A stretch of DNA of 64,000 nt from Natronoglycomyces albus. Its GTDB lineage: Bacteria > Actinomycetota > Actinomycetes > Mycobacteriales > Micromonosporaceae. The stretch is taken from contig NZ_CP070496.1 in NCBI RefSeq assembly GCF_016925535.1, positions 930,001-994,000 on the forward strand. The letters are read 5' to 3'. The translations under genes and the position numbers were made by a program. The notes under the pieces were generated by a model, which saw only the letters and a list, made by a program, of their open reading frames with translations, was not told the DNA's origin and searched no databases. Each line of letters opens with the position of its first letter. Within the stretch, counting starts at the first letter, position 1. Shown in pieces: positions 17,705-27,300 of the stretch.

Positions 17705-18283
17705 TCACGAGGCGACTGCGTCGAGGAGCCGGTCTAGGACTTGGTGAGCGCTCTGCCTGGCTGTGTCGTTCTCGGGCTGTTGCCCGACCCAAAGTGCAGC
17801 CTCGTTCATCGCCCCGGAAAGCTGGGCGGTCATCGCTCCGAGCTGGCTAGCACTCACGCCCGCCTGGGCGAGTACCTCCCGGAGGAGGGCCGCTGAATTC
17901 TCCGCGTCGAGTTTGCGCCACTGGTCCCAGCCGATCACCGACGGCGCGTCCACTAGCAGCACCCGAGCGGCTGGCCCGACCGTGATGGCATCCAGGAATG
18001 CGTGGCAACCGGCTCGCAACTGGGCGTGGGGCTCCTTGCCAGCCTCGTGCGCCGCAGCTTCGACTTCAGCGGCGATATTGGACTGAAGTTGCGCGGCGAC
18101 GGAACGGAACAGGCCTATTTTGCTGCCGTAATGATGGTAGATCGCTCCTCTGGTCACGTTGGCGGCCTGCGCGACATCATCCAGGGAGACGTCGGCATAG
18201 CCATCTGATGCGAATAGCTCGGTCGCCGAGGTGAGGATCTGGCGTTTGGTGGCGGCCGCGGCGGCGGCGGAGGCTCGGGGCAT
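17705..18283 (-). CDS. TetR-family transcriptional repressor
   Basis: A protein of 192 residues: N-terminal TetR helix-turn-helix (ILTSATELFASDGYADVSL; DVAQAANVTRGAIYHHYGSK, about residues 15-60), then a helical ligand domain. Divergent from the VOC protein at 18358, with two matching 21-bp operators between them. It therefore most likely represses itself and that neighbour until a ligand binds. The ligand is unknown; VOC partners suggest a toxic electrophile or antibiotic. Confidence 0.92.
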   Translation of the reverse strand: MPRASAAAAAATKRQILTSATELFASDGYADVSLDDVAQAANVTRGAIYHHYGSKIGLFRSVAAQLQSNIAAEVEAAAHEAGKEPHAQLRAGCHAFLDAITVGPAARVLLVDAPSVIGWDQWRKLDAENSAALLREVLAQAGVSASQLGAMTAQLSGAMNEAALWVGQQPENDTARQSAHQVLDRLLDAVAS

Positions 18284-18292
18284 GACTCTTCC

Positions 18293-18347
18293 TTTACGTA
18301 CGTTGTGTATGTATACTGGAATTTGTTACATACTCAGTGTACGTAAA
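18293..18347. promoter_or_regulatory. Paired TetR operators
   Basis: Two 21-bp sites in inverted orientation, at 18293-18313 and 18327-18347, each of the form TTTACGTAC-N5-GTATGTA. They lie between the TetR start and the VOC start and cover both expected promoter regions. The right site ends against the VOC ribosome site. Confidence 0.75.
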
Positions 18348-18357
18348 GGAGTCGATC

Positions 18358-18777
18358 ATGTCCGTCACCAGCTTCTACCCGGTCCTCATGGCAAACGATG
18401 TGGCTACCACAGCCGCCTTCTACCGGGACAAACTTGGATTCCACGTCACTTTTGACAGCAGTTGGTACGTCAGCCTTCAACTGGGCGCATTCGAGTTGGC
18501 CATCCTTGACCCCTCGCATGAGACAGTTCCGGCGGGCTTTGGAACAGGAACCCAGGGACTGGTTCTCAACCTGGAAGTGGACGACGTCGACGCGATGTAT
18601 ACGAACTTCAGCGGCGAAGACGGCCCACGCCTGGTCCTGCCATTGCGAGACGAGGATTTTGGGCAGCGGCATTTTATTGTGGAGGGTCCCGGTGGCGTGT
18701 TGATCGATGTGATTCAGCCAATCCCGCCCACAGCGGAGTTCGCCGATGCCTACGCGCCCGGAGTCGCCGCCAGCTGA
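18358..18777 (+). CDS. VOC (glyoxalase/bleomycin-resistance-like) protein
   Basis: A protein of 139 residues with the paired beta-alpha-beta-beta-beta modules of the vicinal oxygen chelate superfamily (FYPVLMANDVATTAAFYRD at the N-terminus; LNLEVDDVDAMY in the middle; FIVEGPGGVLIDVIQP at the end). The family includes metal-dependent isomerases, dioxygenases and drug-binding resistance proteins. ATG 18358 has AAAGGAG at seven bases. It is controlled by the divergent TetR gene. The substrate is not predictable. Confidence 0.88.
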   Translation: MSVTSFYPVLMANDVATTAAFYRDKLGFHVTFDSSWYVSLQLGAFELAILDPSHETVPAGFGTGTQGLVLNLEVDDVDAMYTNFSGEDGPRLVLPLRDEDFGQRHFIVEGPGGVLIDVIQPIPPTAEFADAYAPGVAAS

Positions 18778-19031
18778 ACGCAAACCGCTTGGCGTGGTGA
18801 AAAGTCGACGCACCCGAGCGGGCCTGATGATGCTCGGCACGACCGGCTCAAGCGGCACTGCCCATATGTCAAATCCGATGGGGAGTAGCACAGTGGACTT
18901 GGCTAAGTGGCCCGCGCCGATTGGCTTCGGGGAAATGACGCTCAGGCGCTGGCGATGGCTCAAGTTTGCGTGTGCGCCTACGATTGGGGAGCCCTCTGTC
19001 TCGTTGGCCCCCAATCGGTTCGGGAGATCGC

Positions 19032-19835
19032 GTGAGTTTCTGGGAAATAATCGGAATTGCCTGTGGGCTGATATGTTGCCTGGCTGTCCTGGGTTTGTTG
19101 TTCGCCGGCTGGTTGATGCTGGCTCGACAACGATTCGTTCTCAAGCGTCAGAAAGCCACGTTGAGCAACTGGGCCTCGAAGCGCGGAATGCGTTACCTGG
19201 GGCGGGATGACTCTCGGCTGCGGATCGTTGATATGACCGGCCACGAGTCGCCGACGATGCTGGCATCCAGCATCGCGCCGCCGGAGAAGAACGTCGGCCT
19301 CATGTGCCATGTTGACGAACGCATGCGGACCGAACACGTGATCACAGGCCGCATGGACAATTTCGACCTCGTGGTGTTCCAACGGCATTTCCCTGGCTCC
19401 CTCGATAGTCTCCTCTATCCCGAGGCGGCGCAGCTTCCGGAGAAGGCATCCCGGCAAGAACTTCGCCATTCCTATGTGGCGATACGTTTGCCGTCTGAAG
19501 TTCCACTGACGGTCATCTCCTATGCCGTGCCCGACATCATGCGGGAACAGTTCGTCAAAGTCCTCCTCACCACTGGCGAGGAGGACTTTGACGCCAAATT
19601 TACCGTTATGTCGGAATCGCTTCAGCTCGCCACGGCGATCATGGACCCACAGGTCCGGCGTGCCTTGCGTGAAGCGTCGATACCGCTGGGTACACGCATT
19701 GTGTTCGCCAACGGCTGGTGTTTCATTCCCGAGGCTGGATTGCTGCGGCCCGGCCGAATCGAAAAGCACCTAGCCGTGCTGCAAAAATTCATCCCGCGCA
19801 TACCAGCACAGGTATGGGAGCCTCGGAACACGTAG
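19032..19835 (+). CDS. Membrane-anchored protein of unknown function
   Basis: About 267 residues. GTG 19032 has GGGAG at five bases. One N-terminal hydrophobic helix (IIGIACGLICCLAVLGLLFAG) anchors a soluble domain of roughly 235 residues facing the cytosol or outside. The segment TTGEEDFDAKFTVMSESLQLATAIMDPQVRRAL resembles a motif seen in uncharacterised actinobacterial membrane-associated proteins. No enzyme motif is visible. It is convergent with the CBS-domain gene, with only 17 bp between the stops. Confidence 0.7.
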   Translation: MSFWEIIGIACGLICCLAVLGLLFAGWLMLARQRFVLKRQKATLSNWASKRGMRYLGRDDSRLRIVDMTGHESPTMLASSIAPPEKNVGLMCHVDERMRTEHVITGRMDNFDLVVFQRHFPGSLDSLLYPEAAQLPEKASRQELRHSYVAIRLPSEVPLTVISYAVPDIMREQFVKVLLTTGEEDFDAKFTVMSESLQLATAIMDPQVRRALREASIPLGTRIVFANGWCFIPEAGLLRPGRIEKHLAVLQKFIPRIPAQVWEPRNT

Positions 19836-19852
19836 CGGGGCGGGAAACCGCG

Positions 19853-20269
19853 CTAGTTTTGCGACACCGCCTCGACAAGTTCGCCCAAGCGGCGGTCATC
19901 CAGGTGCCGGGCGAGATCGGAAATGGCGATCATTCCGACCAAGGTCCCCTCGTCAATGATGGGTAGCCGCCGGATCTGGTGGGCGGTCAACGTTGAGATG
20001 ACCGTGTCCACGGTATCGTCTGCCTTGGCATAGACGAGCTGACCATTACTCAGCTCCGACACGGAGCACTCTGCGGGGTTCTTGCCAGCGGCCATGACCT
20101 TCAGCACGAGGTCTCGGTCGGTCACCATGCCTTTAAGTTTGTCGTCGTTTCCGCAGATGGGAAGCGAACCCACATCCAAGTCCGCCATCATTCGGGCAGC
20201 TTCGGCGGCGGTCTGGTCGATGCCTACGCAGGTGGCCCCTGCATGCATGATGTCGCGTGCGATCGTCAT
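19853..20269 (-). CDS. Two-CBS-domain protein
   Basis: A protein of 138 residues made of one CBS pair (DIMHAGATCVGIDQTAAEAA...GMVTDRDLVLKV and TVDTVISTLTAHQIRRLPII...GMIAISDLARHL), an adenosine-nucleotide-sensing module. It resembles the hypoxia/stress-induced Hrp1 group. ATG 20269 has AGGAGGAG directly upstream. A GGGTAC sequence (20298-20303 on the minus strand) sits where a SigF/SigB-type -10 would be, and a SigF-like gene lies next door, so sigma-F control is plausible; the matching -35 is weak. Confidence 0.9.
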   Translation of the reverse strand: MTIARDIMHAGATCVGIDQTAAEAARMMADLDVGSLPICGNDDKLKGMVTDRDLVLKVMAAGKNPAECSVSELSNGQLVYAKADDTVDTVISTLTAHQIRRLPIIDEGTLVGMIAISDLARHLDDRRLGELVEAVSQN

Positions 20270-20568
20270 GTTCTCCTCCTTGGGTCGATTTAGGGGAGTA
20301 CCCAATCGTGGCGGTTTTATTCACCCCAGGGCGATCGCATCAGTACCCACGGTGGCGGGCGAGTCTAGTGGGCCGCACCTCCAAAAATTGGTGACATGAG
20401 TCTCAATTCTCTGCTTTGAATGATGCTCGGACAATCTCGTACGAGGCTGGGCAGTAGAGCCGATCGCGTTGCGCTCGGGGACGGCTAGGCTAGGCGCCCC
20501 TCATCATCGGACATCGCGCATCAACGCCTCCAGGGATGCTGGTCAACGAGCATTAAGGCGGGATACGA

Positions 20569-21363
20569 ATGATAGATAGATGCCAAAAGCTCAAACGACG
20601 TGCGCACTCGGCCCGGTACGAGCACCTCAGGCCCCTCTTCTATGAACTGGCGGGACTCCCACCAGAAGACCCCCGGCGCTCGCGATTGAGAGAGGAGCTG
20701 GTCACCGGATTCATACCGGTAGCCGAGAACATCGCCGGACGATTCGCAGGTCGCGGAGTTCCTCGCGATGACCTCGAGCAAGTGGCGGCAGTGGGCCTCA
20801 TTCACGCCATCGACCGATTCGACCCCCACCGAGGCACTAACTTTCTCTCCTACGCGATCCCCACCATGACCGGAGAAGTCCGGCGGTACTTCCGTGACTG
20901 CACATGGACTGTGCGCGTACCCCGGCGCGTCAAGGAGCTATATTTGCTCCTCAACCAGGCTGAACAAGAGCTAACCCAGCGGCTGGGGTACACCGCGAAC
21001 GTCTCGGAACTGGCCCGATATCTGGATATCAGCGAACAAAGCATCACCGAAACCCTCGCCGTGTGTCTAGCCTGCCGGGCCGAATCGCTCGACGCGCCGC
21101 CCCGCTTTGGGCGCGAAGGAGCCACGCTCGCCGACCGGTTGGGCAGCGCCGACCAGGCCATTGAAGATGTGGACAACCACGAGACGCTGATGCCGCTGCT
21201 GCATCGGCTCCCGCAGCGCGAACGCCGCATCCTGGCTTTGCGGTTCGTGCATGAGCTAACGCAAACCCAGATCGCCGAGCAGGTTGGCCTATCACAGATG
21301 CACGTATCCAGGCTCCTTGAGCATGCTTTGAAGAACCTACGAGTGGAAATGGTCGACGCCTAA
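20569..21363 (+). CDS. SigF/SigB-type RNA polymerase sigma factor
   Basis: Alternative sigma factor of the stress/development group, 264 residues. Region 2 (DDLEQVAAVGLIHAIDRFDP then FLSYAIPTMTGEVRRYFRD), region 3 (VPRRVKELYLLLNQAEQELT) and region 4 (RERRILALRFVHELTQTQIA then EQVGLSQMHVSRLLEHALK) are all present. ATG 20569 has AAGG about ten bases upstream. No anti-sigma factor of RsbW type is adjacent, so its regulator must be elsewhere. It may direct transcription of the neighbouring CBS gene. Confidence 0.92.
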   Translation: MIDRCQKLKRRAHSARYEHLRPLFYELAGLPPEDPRRSRLREELVTGFIPVAENIAGRFAGRGVPRDDLEQVAAVGLIHAIDRFDPHRGTNFLSYAIPTMTGEVRRYFRDCTWTVRVPRRVKELYLLLNQAEQELTQRLGYTANVSELARYLDISEQSITETLAVCLACRAESLDAPPRFGREGATLADRLGSADQAIEDVDNHETLMPLLHRLPQRERRILALRFVHELTQTQIAEQVGLSQMHVSRLLEHALKNLRVEMVDA

Positions 21364-21724
21364 ACCCTTCGATCGTTCTCGTGAGGTCGCCGCCGAATCC
21401 CACACTTGTCGCGATCTGTGAGGGCTTCACGATGGTGGAAGAGTCCGGGTGAACAGGGATTGGGATATTCCCCGTTTCGCCTGGATATCGCGAGGAAGGA
21501 GGGCCAGTTTAGAGACGTGCCCGGCCAAGTGCCTCACTTTCGTGCGTGAATGTGGGGCAACCCGATGCCTATAGGTGAGAAGAAGCAGCGAAGAGATGGG
21601 CCACAACATGGGTAGCGCGCACAACTGGGCCAGCCTGTATCGGGCTACTTTGTCTGGCGCTGCTGGATGGCTAATTTCGTCCCGCACGCCAACGGCCTCA
21701 CAACGGCCTCAGCGGGCCGTGAAA
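21364..21724. other. Intergenic, nothing supported
   Basis: About 360 bp between the sigma-factor gene and the tRNA-Glu terminator. Short open frames show no recognisable protein, and no clear hairpin or repeat was seen. Confidence 0.4.
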
Positions 21725-21758
21725 CAGTTCGAGGCCAACCGAAGTTGGCCTCGAACTG
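21725..21758 (-). terminator. Terminator of tRNA-Glu
   Basis: A 15-bp perfect stem (CAGTTCGAGGCCAAC and complement). On the minus strand the loop is TTCG and the stem is followed by TTTC, 12 bases past the tRNA 3' end. Confidence 0.8.
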
Positions 21759-21770
21759 GTAATTTATTGG

Positions 21771-21843
21771 TACTCCCGAGCAGATTCGAACTGCCGTTTC
21801 CGCCTTGAGAGGGCGGCGTCCTAGGCCCCTAGACGACGGGAGC
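21771..21843 (-). tRNA. tRNA-Glu (CTC)
   Basis: A 73-nt cloverleaf on the minus strand: acceptor GCTCCCG paired with CGGGAGT, D-arm GTCTAGGGGCCTAGGAC, anticodon stem CCGCC/GGCGG around loop with CTC, T-arm CAG-TTCGAAT-CTG. CCA is not encoded. A strong terminator follows. Confidence 0.95.
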
Positions 21844-22234
21844 TTGTGCCAAATCTCCGAACTTGGGCTTTAGCCCCAAGTTGCGGCGACGTCAAGAATC
21901 GTACCTGATGCCATGCCACGCCTTCCAGCGGGATACCTCGTGTGACGCCCATCGCAAACGCCCACCGTTCATGCTGAAAAGTCGCCCTCGCCGGTGCGGA
22001 TTTCCCGCAAGCTTATCCACCCTGCGGTGGCCGACCCTACACATTGCTGTGGCCAGCCACATCCCGATGCCACTTTCAGCCCATGCATCCCGTTGATGTT
22101 CATCCGTCACACATATGAGGATCGATTCCAGTGCCATTGGCTCCCCGGCCTCCTGGCGGCCACCCGCGCCTCAAGTTCGCTGACTAGGGTCGCTACAGTT
22201 GCCGATGCAACCGTGATTAATGGAGCTCCCCCCA
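21844..22234. other. Intergenic, nothing supported
   Basis: About 390 bp upstream of tRNA-Glu (minus) and of the acyltransferase (plus). It must hold both promoters; no gene, repeat or conserved RNA was recognised. Confidence 0.4.
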
Positions 22235-24373
22235 GTGTCAAGTCCTTCCTCCACTGTGAATAACTCCAGCCAAGAACCGGGCAGCCAAACCGGTTCCGTC
22301 CTGTCCAACTCCGACGAACCTCGCCTTCCAACCCAGCGTGCGCCGGAGGGCATTGCCACGCCCAAACGCTTCCACATTCCCGAAATCGAGGGCCTTCGCG
22401 GCATCGCCATCGTCCTCATCGTGATCTTTCACGTGTGGTTCAACCGGGTCTCTGGCGGCGTCGACGTGTTCTTTCTGCTCTCGGGTTTCCTCATCACCCT
22501 GAGCCTGATCCGGGCCGCCGAACGCCCCGGCGGCACCGACATTGGCCGCTACCTCAGCCGACTAGTTCGACGCATCACTCCACCAGCATTGATCGTGCTG
22601 GCCGGGGTCGTGGTCATGGCGATCATCTGGCTGCCTAAATCCCGCTGGGGCGACACCTTCGGCGATGTCCTCAGTTCGGCCTTCTTTATCGCCAACTGGC
22701 GGCTGGCCGAAAACTCCGTGGACTACCTCGCCTCGCAAAACAGTGCCAGCATGGTGCAACATTACTGGTCCCTAGGCGTCCAGGCCCAGTTCTACCTCCT
22801 GTGGCCGTTGGTGATCTCAGCCGCGATTCTGGCGGTGAAGTTGCTGGGCGACCGGGTACCAGGCTTGACGCTGCGTCGCGCTGCGGCAGTGACGATCGGA
22901 CTGGTCTTCGTCGCCTCCTTCGCCTGGTCGCTCCACCAGACGGCCACCGACCAAACCTATGCCTACTTTGACACCCGAGCCCGGCTATGGGAGTTCGCCC
23001 TTGGCGGGCTCTTGTTCCTAGCCTTGCCATACCTGCGCTGTGGCCGCCGCTGGGCCGCCATATTGGCCTGGCTCGGCATAGCCGCCCTGGTCAGCTGCGG
23101 CATCGTCTTCACCGGAGCTGAGTTCCCCGGATTCGCCGCCCTCGTCCCCACCCTGGGCGGAGCCGCGATCATCGCCGCCGCAGTCGCCCAACCACACACC
23201 ACCGCCGGTTCGCTGCTGCGATCCGCGCCGCTACAGCGCCTGGGCCAACTGTCATTCTCCCTCTACCTATGGCACTGGCCGGTCCTGGTGACATACCTCG
23301 TCATGACTGGGGAAGAACGACCTGGACTACTCAGCGGCCTCGGCATAGTCGCGGTGTCAATACTGCTGGCACAAGGCACCCACCTCCTGCTCGAAGTGCG
23401 GCTCCCGGCAACAGGGATCGGGCAAAAAACCGTGCGGGGCGGATTCGCCCTCGGCGCAACCTGCCTCGTTGTCGTCATGCTTGCCGTCACCGCATGGTTC
23501 TCGATCATCGAAGGCGAACGCAAACGCATCGAAGCGCTGTCAGCCGATGCCGCGAACTACCCGGGGGCCCAACAACTAGCCAACACCGCCCAAACCACGA
23601 GCAACGCCCCCCTCATCCCCTCCTTCCTCGACGCGCACCTAGACGACGAGCTGGAGTTGCGCGACGAATGCAGTCAGAACATCGTCGGTAAGGCCGTCAA
23701 ATTCTGCGAACTTGGCTCCGAAGACCCCGAATACACCATCGCCATCATCGGCGCCTCCAAGACCTGGCAGTGGGTACCCGCCTTCCTCCAATTCCACGAA
23801 GAACACAACTGGCGCATCATCCCCATGACAAAGAACGCCTGCCACTTCAGCGCCTACGAGCAGATCTATCGCGGCGAGGTGTACGAGGACTGCAACGAAT
23901 GGAACGACCGCGTCATGGACGAGCTGGCCCAGCTGCGACCCGATGCCGTGTTCGCCACCGCCAACCGGGTCGACGAACACGGTGAATACACCGACGAGGG
24001 CTATATCGCCCGCTGGGAGCAGCTCGATGACATGGGCATTGACGTATTCGCCATCCGCGATACGCCCCGGCCCGGATTCGACGTCCCCGAATGCGTCGAG
24101 GCCAACGGGATCACCTCGCTGGAATGCGCCCGCGACCGCGACGATATCTACCCGCTCCAAGAGCCAGAAGTCGCCACGGAATTCGACGTACCCGACAACG
24201 TGCGGTTCATTGACCTCATCGACTACGTGTGTGGAGATCAGGTGTGCCCGCCAGTGGTGGGCAACATCCTCGTCTACCAAGACACCACCCACATCACCGC
24301 CACCTATATGCGCACCCTCGCCCCCTACCTGGAAGCCGAACTCGTGGCCACCATTGACGGTCAAACAGGCTGA
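22235..24373 (+). CDS. Acyltransferase-3/SGNH O-acetyltransferase (OatA-like)
   Basis: Membrane O-acyltransferase of about 712 residues. After a Ser-rich N-terminus, the acyltransferase-3 domain starts at IPEIEGLRGIAIVLIVIFHV (the conserved RG and H), continues with GGVDVFFLLSGFLIT, and spans about ten membrane helices to about residue 430. An extracellular SGNH-hydrolase-like domain follows: block I IIGASKTW and the terminal D-x-x-H pair in DTTHITATYM. Such proteins acetylate peptidoglycan or cell-surface glycans. GTG 22235 has GGAG at nine bases; ATG 22220 has none. No neighbouring glycan genes identify the acceptor. Confidence 0.88.
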   Translation: MSSPSSTVNNSSQEPGSQTGSVLSNSDEPRLPTQRAPEGIATPKRFHIPEIEGLRGIAIVLIVIFHVWFNRVSGGVDVFFLLSGFLITLSLIRAAERPGGTDIGRYLSRLVRRITPPALIVLAGVVVMAIIWLPKSRWGDTFGDVLSSAFFIANWRLAENSVDYLASQNSASMVQHYWSLGVQAQFYLLWPLVISAAILAVKLLGDRVPGLTLRRAAAVTIGLVFVASFAWSLHQTATDQTYAYFDTRARLWEFALGGLLFLALPYLRCGRRWAAILAWLGIAALVSCGIVFTGAEFPGFAALVPTLGGAAIIAAAVAQPHTTAGSLLRSAPLQRLGQLSFSLYLWHWPVLVTYLVMTGEERPGLLSGLGIVAVSILLAQGTHLLLEVRLPATGIGQKTVRGGFALGATCLVVVMLAVTAWFSIIEGERKRIEALSADAANYPGAQQLANTAQTTSNAPLIPSFLDAHLDDELELRDECSQNIVGKAVKFCELGSEDPEYTIAIIGASKTWQWVPAFLQFHEEHNWRIIPMTKNACHFSAYEQIYRGEVYEDCNEWNDRVMDELAQLRPDAVFATANRVDEHGEYTDEGYIARWEQLDDMGIDVFAIRDTPRPGFDVPECVEANGITSLECARDRDDIYPLQEPEVATEFDVPDNVRFIDLIDYVCGDQVCPPVVGNILVYQDTTHITATYMRTLAPYLEAELVATIDGQTG

Positions 24374-24389
24374 CAAAGCCGCGCGTGAC

Positions 24390-27300
24390 TCATTTGAAAT
24401 CGCGCGCTGAAGCGGTCGGGGCCGGGAGCCGCAACGGCGTTAGCTTGTCCGCCATGAGACTGACCGCGCCCTCGGCATGCTCCACCGTCCCTCGCACAAG
24501 CAGAGCCTTCGCCGACAACGCCTCTTGCTTCCACCGCTTCCACAACCCCTGTGAACACACCACGTTGAGGATGCCCGTCTCGTCCTCGATACTCAAGAAC
24601 GTCACTCCACCAGCGGTCGGAGGGCGCTGGCGGTGCGTAATGACCCCCGCCACCTGAATCCGGCCGATCTGGTCGCTGACCTGTGTTGCGGCCGGTTCCC
24701 GCTGGTCTTGTCGCTGGGGCGCCTTCCTCACCGCATCATGGACTCCCGATACCGTCAGCACCTCTGGTAGGTCGGAGCGCACCAGCTCCATCGGGTGACA
24801 CCGCAACGAAAACCCCAGCCCGGCATAGTCGGCCCCCGCCAGTTCGGCTTCGCTCATGCCCGGCAGAGTCGGGGCTGCGGAGGTCGGTCCCGTACTGGCC
24901 ATCATCAGTTCGTCTTCGCGCACCATGCCTGCTGTCCATAGCGCGCGCCGTCGATCCGGCTGTAGTGAACCCAGCGCACCGGCCAGCGCGAGCGCCTCCA
25001 ATTGGGAGCTGCTCAATCGTGCCCGCCGCGCCAGGTCGGGGATGTCTCGATATGGCCGGTTGGCGGCGATGCGTTCGGCCGATTCTCTGTGTAGGGAGGC
25101 GACATTGTCCAGACCTAGGCGGATCGCGGCGGTGGCTTTGACCGGCGGGATGGGTTTTTCGTCGGTGGCTTCCAAACTCGCGGCGACGCGCGAATAGTTG
25201 ACGTCGGCGGCGCGTACCCCCACGCCGTGACGTTTCACATCGGCGATGAGAGACGCCGGGGAGTAGAACCCCATCGGTTGGCTAGCTAGCAAAGCCGCAC
25301 AGAACGCGGCGGGATAGTGGCATTTGAACCAGGCGGAGGCCCATACGAGATGGGCGAAGGACGCCGCGTGGCTTTCGGGGAATCCGAAGTCGGCGAAGGC
25401 CGCGAGTTGCCGGTAGATCTGGTCGGCCTCCTCGGTGCTGATGCCGCGTTCGGCCATGCCCGCGTAGAGGCGCTGTTTGAGTGCCTCCATGCGTTCGGTG
25501 GACCGTTTGGCTCCCATCGCTCGGCGCAGCTGGTCGGCGTCGGAGCCGGAAAATCCCGCCGCGTCGATGGCGATTTGCATGAGTTGTTCTTGAAAGATCG
25601 GCACGCCGAGGGTTTTTTCCAAAGCTGGCCACAATCGCCGGTGAACCTTGTGTTTCCACTTCTCTCCGTTGCGGCGGCGCAGATAGGGGTGAACCGAACC
25701 GCCTTGCACGGGGCCGGGACGGATCAGGGCGACTTCTATGACGAGGTCATAGAAGTTCTGCGGCTTCAACCGGGGCAGGGTTGACATTTGGGCGCGTGAC
25801 TCGACTTGGAATACCCCGACTGTGTCGGCCGCTTGCAACATGGCGAAGACTTCGTCGTCTTTGGAGGGCAGTTTCGCCAGCTCGACGGTGACGCCGTGGT
25901 GGTCGGCGACGAGGTCGCAGACGCGGTGCAGTGCCTCCAGCATTCCCAGCCCCAGTAGGTCGAATTTCACGAGCCCGGCTGAGGCGCAGTCTTCCTTGTC
26001 CCATTGCAGGACCGTCCGGTCGGTGGCGCGGGCCCATTCCACGGGAACGATCTCGGACACCGGTGTTTTACAGATGACCATTCCGCCCGGATGCACGCCC
26101 AAGTGCTGCGGAAGCCGCAATAGTTGGGCGGCCAGCTGCCGTACTTCGGCGGGCAGGTGTGAGGAATCGTCCGGGTCGAGCGCTTTCGGCGCGTCGGGGA
26201 AGGCGGGGGTGGCGGCGTGAAAATGCTGGAGTTGTTTGCTCCACCTTGTGGCCTGTTCATGGGAATACCCCAGTGCTTTGGCCGCGTCGCGCACCGCCGA
26301 ACGGGGACGGTAGGTGATGACGTTGGCCACCATCGCGGCGCGAGTGCGGCCGTACTTCTCATAGGCGTACTGAATCACCTCTTCGCGACGACCCGACTCG
26401 ATGTCGAGGTCGATATCGGGAGGTCCGTCGCGATCAGAGGAGAGAAACCGTTCGAACAACAGGTTGTACTCGATCGCGTCCACATTGGTGATGCCCAGGG
26501 CATAGCAGACCGCGGAGTTTGCCGCCGACCCCCGACCCTGGCAGAAGATGTTGTTGTCGCGGCAGAATCTCACCAAATCGGCCACGATGAGGAAGTACCC
26601 GGGGAACTGTAGTTCCTTGATCAGCTGTAGTTCCTTGTTTAGTTGCTTCCAGGCTCCGCGGGGCCGCTCGTTCTCAGGGGGCCCGTAGCGTTGCCGTGCT
26701 CCTGTGAGAGTCAGCTCCGCGAGGTGTGAGAACTCGTCGTAGCCTTCCGGCACCTCAAAGATCGGTAGTTGTGGTTCCAAGAGTTTCAAGTCGAAGGCAC
26801 ACCGTTGGGCGATGGCCACCGAGGTTTCGACCGCGCGCGGATAGTCGCCGAAACGCTGTGCCATTTCCTGCCCGCTGCGCAGGTGCGCCGCAGCGGCTGT
26901 CGGCAGCCAGTTGGCGATGTCTTCGAGGCTGGATCGGGCGCGGGTGGCGGCAAGAGTGTTGGCGACCTTGGCGCGCTGCGGGCTGGCGTAATGGACGTTG
27001 TTGGTGGCCACGTAGGCGACCTTGGCGCGGTCGGCGATCCGCACTAGCGCTTCGATGCGATCGAAGTCGTCGGGGAGGTCGTGGCAGGTCAGTTCCACGG
27101 CCACGTTGTCGCGGCCGAACAGGTCCATTAGCTGATGCAGCTGTTGTTGGGCGATGTTTTCCCCGGCCTCCAAGGCGCTCGACAGCGGGCCCTTGCGGCA
27201 GCCGGTCAGAATCTGCCACTGCCCGGCCGCTTCGGTGGCCAGCTTCTCTAGGTCGTATACCGGCAGCTCTTTATCCCTGTTGACGGTGTGGGCCTCGGTG

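Noticed and set aside
21994-22030. DnaA boxes / replication origin near TTATCCACC
   Set aside because: A single near-match without clustered boxes, dnaA or dnaN nearby.
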